64,000 bases of DNA from Pandoraea pneumonica (GTDB lineage Bacteria; Pseudomonadota; Gammaproteobacteria; Burkholderiales; Burkholderiaceae), in NCBI RefSeq assembly GCF_902459645.1, contig NZ_CABPSK010000003.1, positions 496,001 to 560,000 on the forward strand, read 5' to 3'. The notes beneath the pieces are model-generated. The model saw only the letters and a program-made list of their open reading frames with translations, ran no database searches and had not been told where the DNA came from. Position numbers and translations under genes: made by a program. How positions within the stretch are numbered: the first letter of the stretch is position 1; each line of letters starts with the position of its first letter. Below are positions 61,014-64,000 of this stretch, piece after piece.

Positions 61014-61982
61014 ATGGCGACCCGCAAGCTCGCAACGGCCACCCCGCCCGCAGGCGTAGAGCCGCGTCCTGATTGGGACGATCTTCGTTACTTTCTGGAG
61101 GTGGCACGCACGCAGCGCGTGAGTGCTGCGGCACTGCGGTTGGGCGTCGATCACACGACGGTGTCGCGCCGCGTGCGGGCGCTGGAGCAGTCGCTCGGCA
61201 CGTTGCTATTCGATAAATCGCGCAACGCGGGCTTTGCGCTCACGCCGGAAGGCCAGCAATTGCTCGTGCATGCCGAGCAGATGGAAACCACGCTGCAATC
61301 GGCATGCGAGCAAGTGGCGGGTCTTGGGCAGACGCTCTCCGGTCACGTGCGCATTGGTTCGACGGAAGCCTTCGGCACTTATTTCGTCACGCCCGTGCTG
61401 GCGCACTTTCAGCGCGAATACCCGGCCATTCAACTCGACGTGCTGCCCGTGCCGCGCTTCGTGAGTTTGTCGAAACGCGAAGCCGACATCGCCATCACCA
61501 TCGAGCGGCCGCAGCGCGGGCCGTACGTGTGCAGCAAACTGTGCGATTACCGGTTGCAGTTGTACGCGACGCCCGGCTATCTCGCGCAATACGGCGGCGT
61601 GGAGACGTTCGCTGACCTGAGCGGACGGCGCTTTATCAGCTATGTCGACGAACTATCGTTCAGTAATGAACTGCGCTATTTGGAAGATGTGGTGCCCGGC
61701 TGCGACGTCGTGATGCGTAGCACCAGCGTAATCGCCCAGTATCAAGCGGCGTTACAAGGCGAAGCGCTTGCGATCTTGCCGTGCTTCATGGCCGCACAGG
61801 ACACGCGGCTCGTGCCGCTGCTCGCTGGCGAAGTGGTCGTCACCCGCAGCTTCTGGATCTATTGCCACGAAGAGTTGCGCACGCTCAAGCGCATCACCAC
61901 GCTATGGGACTATCTGCGCGATGCGGCCCAGCGCAACGAAGCGCTGCTGCAAGGCAAAGCGGGGAAACTCGTGCAGGCGTGA
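61014..61982 (+). CDS. LysR-type regulator, likely controlling the mms cluster
   Basis: A 322-residue LysR regulator with HTH at about 22-80 (DWDDLRYFLEVARTQRVSAAALRL, DHTTVSRRVRALEQSLG) and a co-inducer domain at about 105-305. It is divergent from the binding-protein/mmsA/mmsB genes across a palindrome. It is convergent with another LysR gene 10 bp downstream. Confidence 0.9.
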   Translation: MATRKLATATPPAGVEPRPDWDDLRYFLEVARTQRVSAAALRLGVDHTTVSRRVRALEQSLGTLLFDKSRNAGFALTPEGQQLLVHAEQMETTLQSACEQVAGLGQTLSGHVRIGSTEAFGTYFVTPVLAHFQREYPAIQLDVLPVPRFVSLSKREADIAITIERPQRGPYVCSKLCDYRLQLYATPGYLAQYGGVETFADLSGRRFISYVDELSFSNELRYLEDVVPGCDVVMRSTSVIAQYQAALQGEALAILPCFMAAQDTRLVPLLAGEVVVTRSFWIYCHEELRTLKRITTLWDYLRDAAQRNEALLQGKAGKLVQA

Positions 61983-61991
61983 GCATCAAGT

Positions 61992-62987
61992 TCACAAATC
62001 GCGAATCTTGCGCTGCTCGTTGTTGATCACCATCGGCACAGCGGCGCGCATCGCCTCGACAAAGCGCAGCAGGCGTGCCGGGTAGTGCTTCGCGTAGGGA
62101 TAGATCAGGTTCATCGGCAGCGCCGTCGAGCGCCATTGCGGCAACAGTTGAATCAGCCGCCCTTGCGCCACGTCTTCGGCCATCACCCATGCCGAACTCA
62201 CCCCCACGCCCAGCCCGCGCAATGCGGCACTGCGCAATACGTACAAGCTGTCGGTACTCATGCGCGCGTCGAATGCCACCCGCGCCCGCTCGCCGGTCGT
62301 CTTGTGCGTGAGCGTGATGTCGTTGCGATAGAACGTGGTGAGCGCCAGCCACGGCATCTGCACAAGATCCTGCGGATGCGCAGGCATGGGCCGGTCTTGC
62401 AGCAGATCGGGCGACGCCACGACGATACGCGGCACATCGGTCAGTGTGATCGCCACGTTCGACGGATCTCGCAACTCGCCCACATGGATGGCGCAGTCGA
62501 TGCCTTCCGCAATGAAGTCCGGTTCGCGGTCCGACAAGAACCAATGCACCTTGATGCCTGCGTAGCGCTCGAGAAAGCTGACGAGCGGTGCGACCAGCAG
62601 TTCCTGCCCAAACGCGTGCGGCGCCAGTACACGCAACGTGCCTTCGGGTTCTTCGCCAGTGCCGCGCAAGTCGGCCTCGAATGCCTCCCAGCTTGCCACC
62701 AGTTCTTTCGCACGGACAAAACATCGCTCGCCGTCTTCGGTGAGCTTCATCTGGTGGGTGGAGCGTTGCAGCAGCCGAAGCCCGAGCGAGCGCTCCAGCA
62801 TTTGCAGGCGGCGGCTGACCGTCGGCTGTGTGGTCCCCAGCAGCGCCGCTGCCGCCGACAGGCTGCCCGCTTCGACGATGCGCACGAAGGTCTGCATCAG
62901 TTCGACACGGTCGGCCCCGCCGCCCTTCGGAGCTGGGGTGTCCATTGAGATGCTGGGCGAATTCGGCACTTCCGGGGCTTTGGTCAT
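61992..62987 (-). CDS. LysR-type transcriptional regulator
   Basis: A 331-residue LysR regulator with a 25-residue N-terminal extension, HTH at about 28-85 (VELMQTFVRIVEAGSLSAAAALL, TTQPTVSRRLQMLERSLG) and a co-inducer domain at about 115-310. It is divergent from the MFS gene at 63088 with 100 bp between the starts, so that transporter is its likely target. Confidence 0.9.
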   Translation of the reverse strand: MTKAPEVPNSPSISMDTPAPKGGGADRVELMQTFVRIVEAGSLSAAAALLGTTQPTVSRRLQMLERSLGLRLLQRSTHQMKLTEDGERCFVRAKELVASWEAFEADLRGTGEEPEGTLRVLAPHAFGQELLVAPLVSFLERYAGIKVHWFLSDREPDFIAEGIDCAIHVGELRDPSNVAITLTDVPRIVVASPDLLQDRPMPAHPQDLVQMPWLALTTFYRNDITLTHKTTGERARVAFDARMSTDSLYVLRSAALRGLGVGVSSAWVMAEDVAQGRLIQLLPQWRSTALPMNLIYPYAKHYPARLLRFVEAMRAAVPMVINNEQRKIRDL

Positions 62988-63087
62988 ACGTCACACGTAT
63001 AAAGGTTCTACGGATTATAGGTCTACCGTTGCACCGCACCAAGGGCGAAACTACGCGCCGTACTGTGTCCTCACTGGAGCAACACAC

Positions 63088-64000
63088 ATGAGTTCCGCCC
63101 AACTTTCGAATGCCAGCCCGTCAGACGTCCGGCCTCAGCCGGAACTGTCGGCACGGCTGATCCTGCTACTTGCCGCCGGTGCGGGTTTGACCGTGGCCTC
63201 GCTGTACTACGCCCAGCCGATGCTCGGCATCATGACCGACGACATCCATGCGGCGAACACGACCGTCGGCTGGGTGCCCACGCTCACGCAATTGGGTTAC
63301 GCGCTCGGCATCTTGCTGCTTGTGCCGCTGGGCGATCGCTTCGACCGCCGCCGTATCGTGCTGATCAAGGGTGCGGCACTGGCGCTGGCCTTGCTCGTCG
63401 CCGCTGTCGCGCCGGGAATCGGCACGCTGCTGGCCGCGAGCCTCGCTATTGGGCTGACGGCGACCATGGCGCAAGACATCGTGCCCGCCGCTGCCGCGCT
63501 CGCCCCCGAGTCGATTCGTGGGCGCGTCGTCGGCACGGTGATGACCGGCCTGCTGATGGGCATCCTCCTATCGCGGGTGATTTCAGGGTTTGTCGCGCAG
63601 AACTTCGGCTGGCGCGCCATGTACGTCGTCGCGGCCATCAGCGTGGCGGGGTTTGGCGTGGTGGCGTGGCGCGGCCTGCCGTCGTTCCATCCGACTACGC
63701 AGATGACTTACCGCCAACTGCTCGGCTCCGTCATCGGCCTGTGGCGCAAGCACTCGACACTGCGCCGTGCCGCGCTCGCACAGGGCTTGCTTTCGGTGGC
63801 GTTCAGCGCGTTCTGGTCGACGCTGGCGGTCATGCTCCACGAAGCGCCGTTCCATCTGGGCGCGGCAGCCGCTGGCGCGTTCGGTCTGGCCGGTGCCGCA
63901 GGTGCGCTCGGCGCGCCGCTGGCCGGGCGTATTGCCGATCGCAAGGGCCCGCAGGTGGTGACGCGCCTCGGCGCTTCGCTCGTCGCGATCTCGTTCGCCG
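63088..64000 (+). CDS. MFS transporter, cut by the window end
   Basis: The first 304 residues of a major facilitator: cytoplasmic N-terminus, LTVASLYYAQPMLGIMTDD in helix 1, GYALGILLLVPLGDRFDRRRIV (motif A) after helix 2, and helices 3-8 or so before the sequence ends. GGAG is 9 nt before the ATG. It belongs with arabinose-efflux/YtbD-like drug or sugar exporters. Divergent from a LysR gene. The 3' part lies outside the window. Confidence 0.88.
   Translation, partial: MSSAQLSNASPSDVRPQPELSARLILLLAAGAGLTVASLYYAQPMLGIMTDDIHAANTTVGWVPTLTQLGYALGILLLVPLGDRFDRRRIVLIKGAALALALLVAAVAPGIGTLLAASLAIGLTATMAQDIVPAAAALAPESIRGRVVGTVMTGLLMGILLSRVISGFVAQNFGWRAMYVVAAISVAGFGVVAWRGLPSFHPTTQMTYRQLLGSVIGLWRKHSTLRRAALAQGLLSVAFSAFWSTLAVMLHEAPFHLGAAAAGAFGLAGAAGALGAPLAGRIADRKGPQVVTRLGASLVAISFA

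Noticed and set aside
1-64000. Search for tRNA, rRNA, CRISPR arrays, IS elements, integrases or phage genes
   Set aside because: None recognised by eye. Small RNAs without strong structure could be missed.

Overview
The window looks like a chromosomal segment of a high-GC betaproteobacterium, most probably Burkholderiaceae and plausibly Pandoraea. This is inferred from protein style (opgGH, a DUF4148 exported protein, many LysR regulators, bestrophin, CynX-type MFS), not from any rRNA marker; none is present. No rRNA, tRNA, CRISPR array, IS element, prophage or integrase was seen. Gene density is high, most genes have normal high-GC codon use, and nothing looks like a recent foreign island.

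Layout. 0-7 kb: LysE exporter, cold-shock protein, an NlpD-like LysM/M23 lipoprotein with a degenerate zinc site, and opgGH for osmoregulated periplasmic glucans. 7-11.4 kb: a second LysE exporter, a LysR regulator, a MATE pump and an exported alpha/beta-hydrolase-fold protein whose nucleophile serine is replaced by alanine. 11.7-17 kb: a coupled catabolic/transport operon (DUF3311, sodium:solute symporter, cytosine-deaminase-like amidohydrolase, CynX-type MFS) facing a GntR/FCD regulator across a perfect 16-bp palindrome. 17-22.4 kb: a MurA family enzyme, then a translationally coupled response regulator (receiver plus AraC-type HTH) and 7TM-DISM hybrid histidine kinase. 22.4-25.7 kb: LysR regulator, DABB-like protein and MHS transporter. 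26-29 kb: two small unknown genes, an O-antigen-ligase-like protein and a family 2 glycosyltransferase. 29-33 kb: a small membrane protein, YeiH, a DsbA/HCCA-isomerase protein and an SGNH hydrolase.

33-38 kb holds a cyclic-di-GMP module: yfiR, yfiN and yfiB in the order known from Pseudomonas, with a PAS-GGDEF-EAL phosphodiesterase transcribed divergently. YfiR keeps four cysteines with exactly the spacing of the two disulfides of the Pseudomonas protein. 38-50 kb: cupins, glutathione-dependent formaldehyde dehydrogenase (frmA), a phosphate transporter, an SH3 protein with a Gly/Pro/His tail, an APC permease, an XRE regulator facing a membrane protein across a perfect palindrome, and a kefF-kefC glutathione-gated potassium efflux pair.

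50-64 kb: a short-chain fatty acid transporter (atoE), a ferritin-like di-iron protein, a DUF4148 protein, an ArsR regulator overlapping a gene encoding two fused SRPBCC domains, a bestrophin channel, a small lipoprotein, a valine-degradation cluster (orphan periplasmic binding protein, mmsA, mmsB) with a divergent LysR gene and a TGTGCAT-AA-ATGCACA palindrome, another LysR gene, and an MFS transporter cut by the window end.

I did not find a clearly new defence or mobile system. The best leads are the GntR-controlled operon, the serine-less hydrolase fold beside the MATE pump, the orphan binding protein in the mms cluster, the double-SRPBCC/ArsR pair, and several perfect operator-like palindromes.
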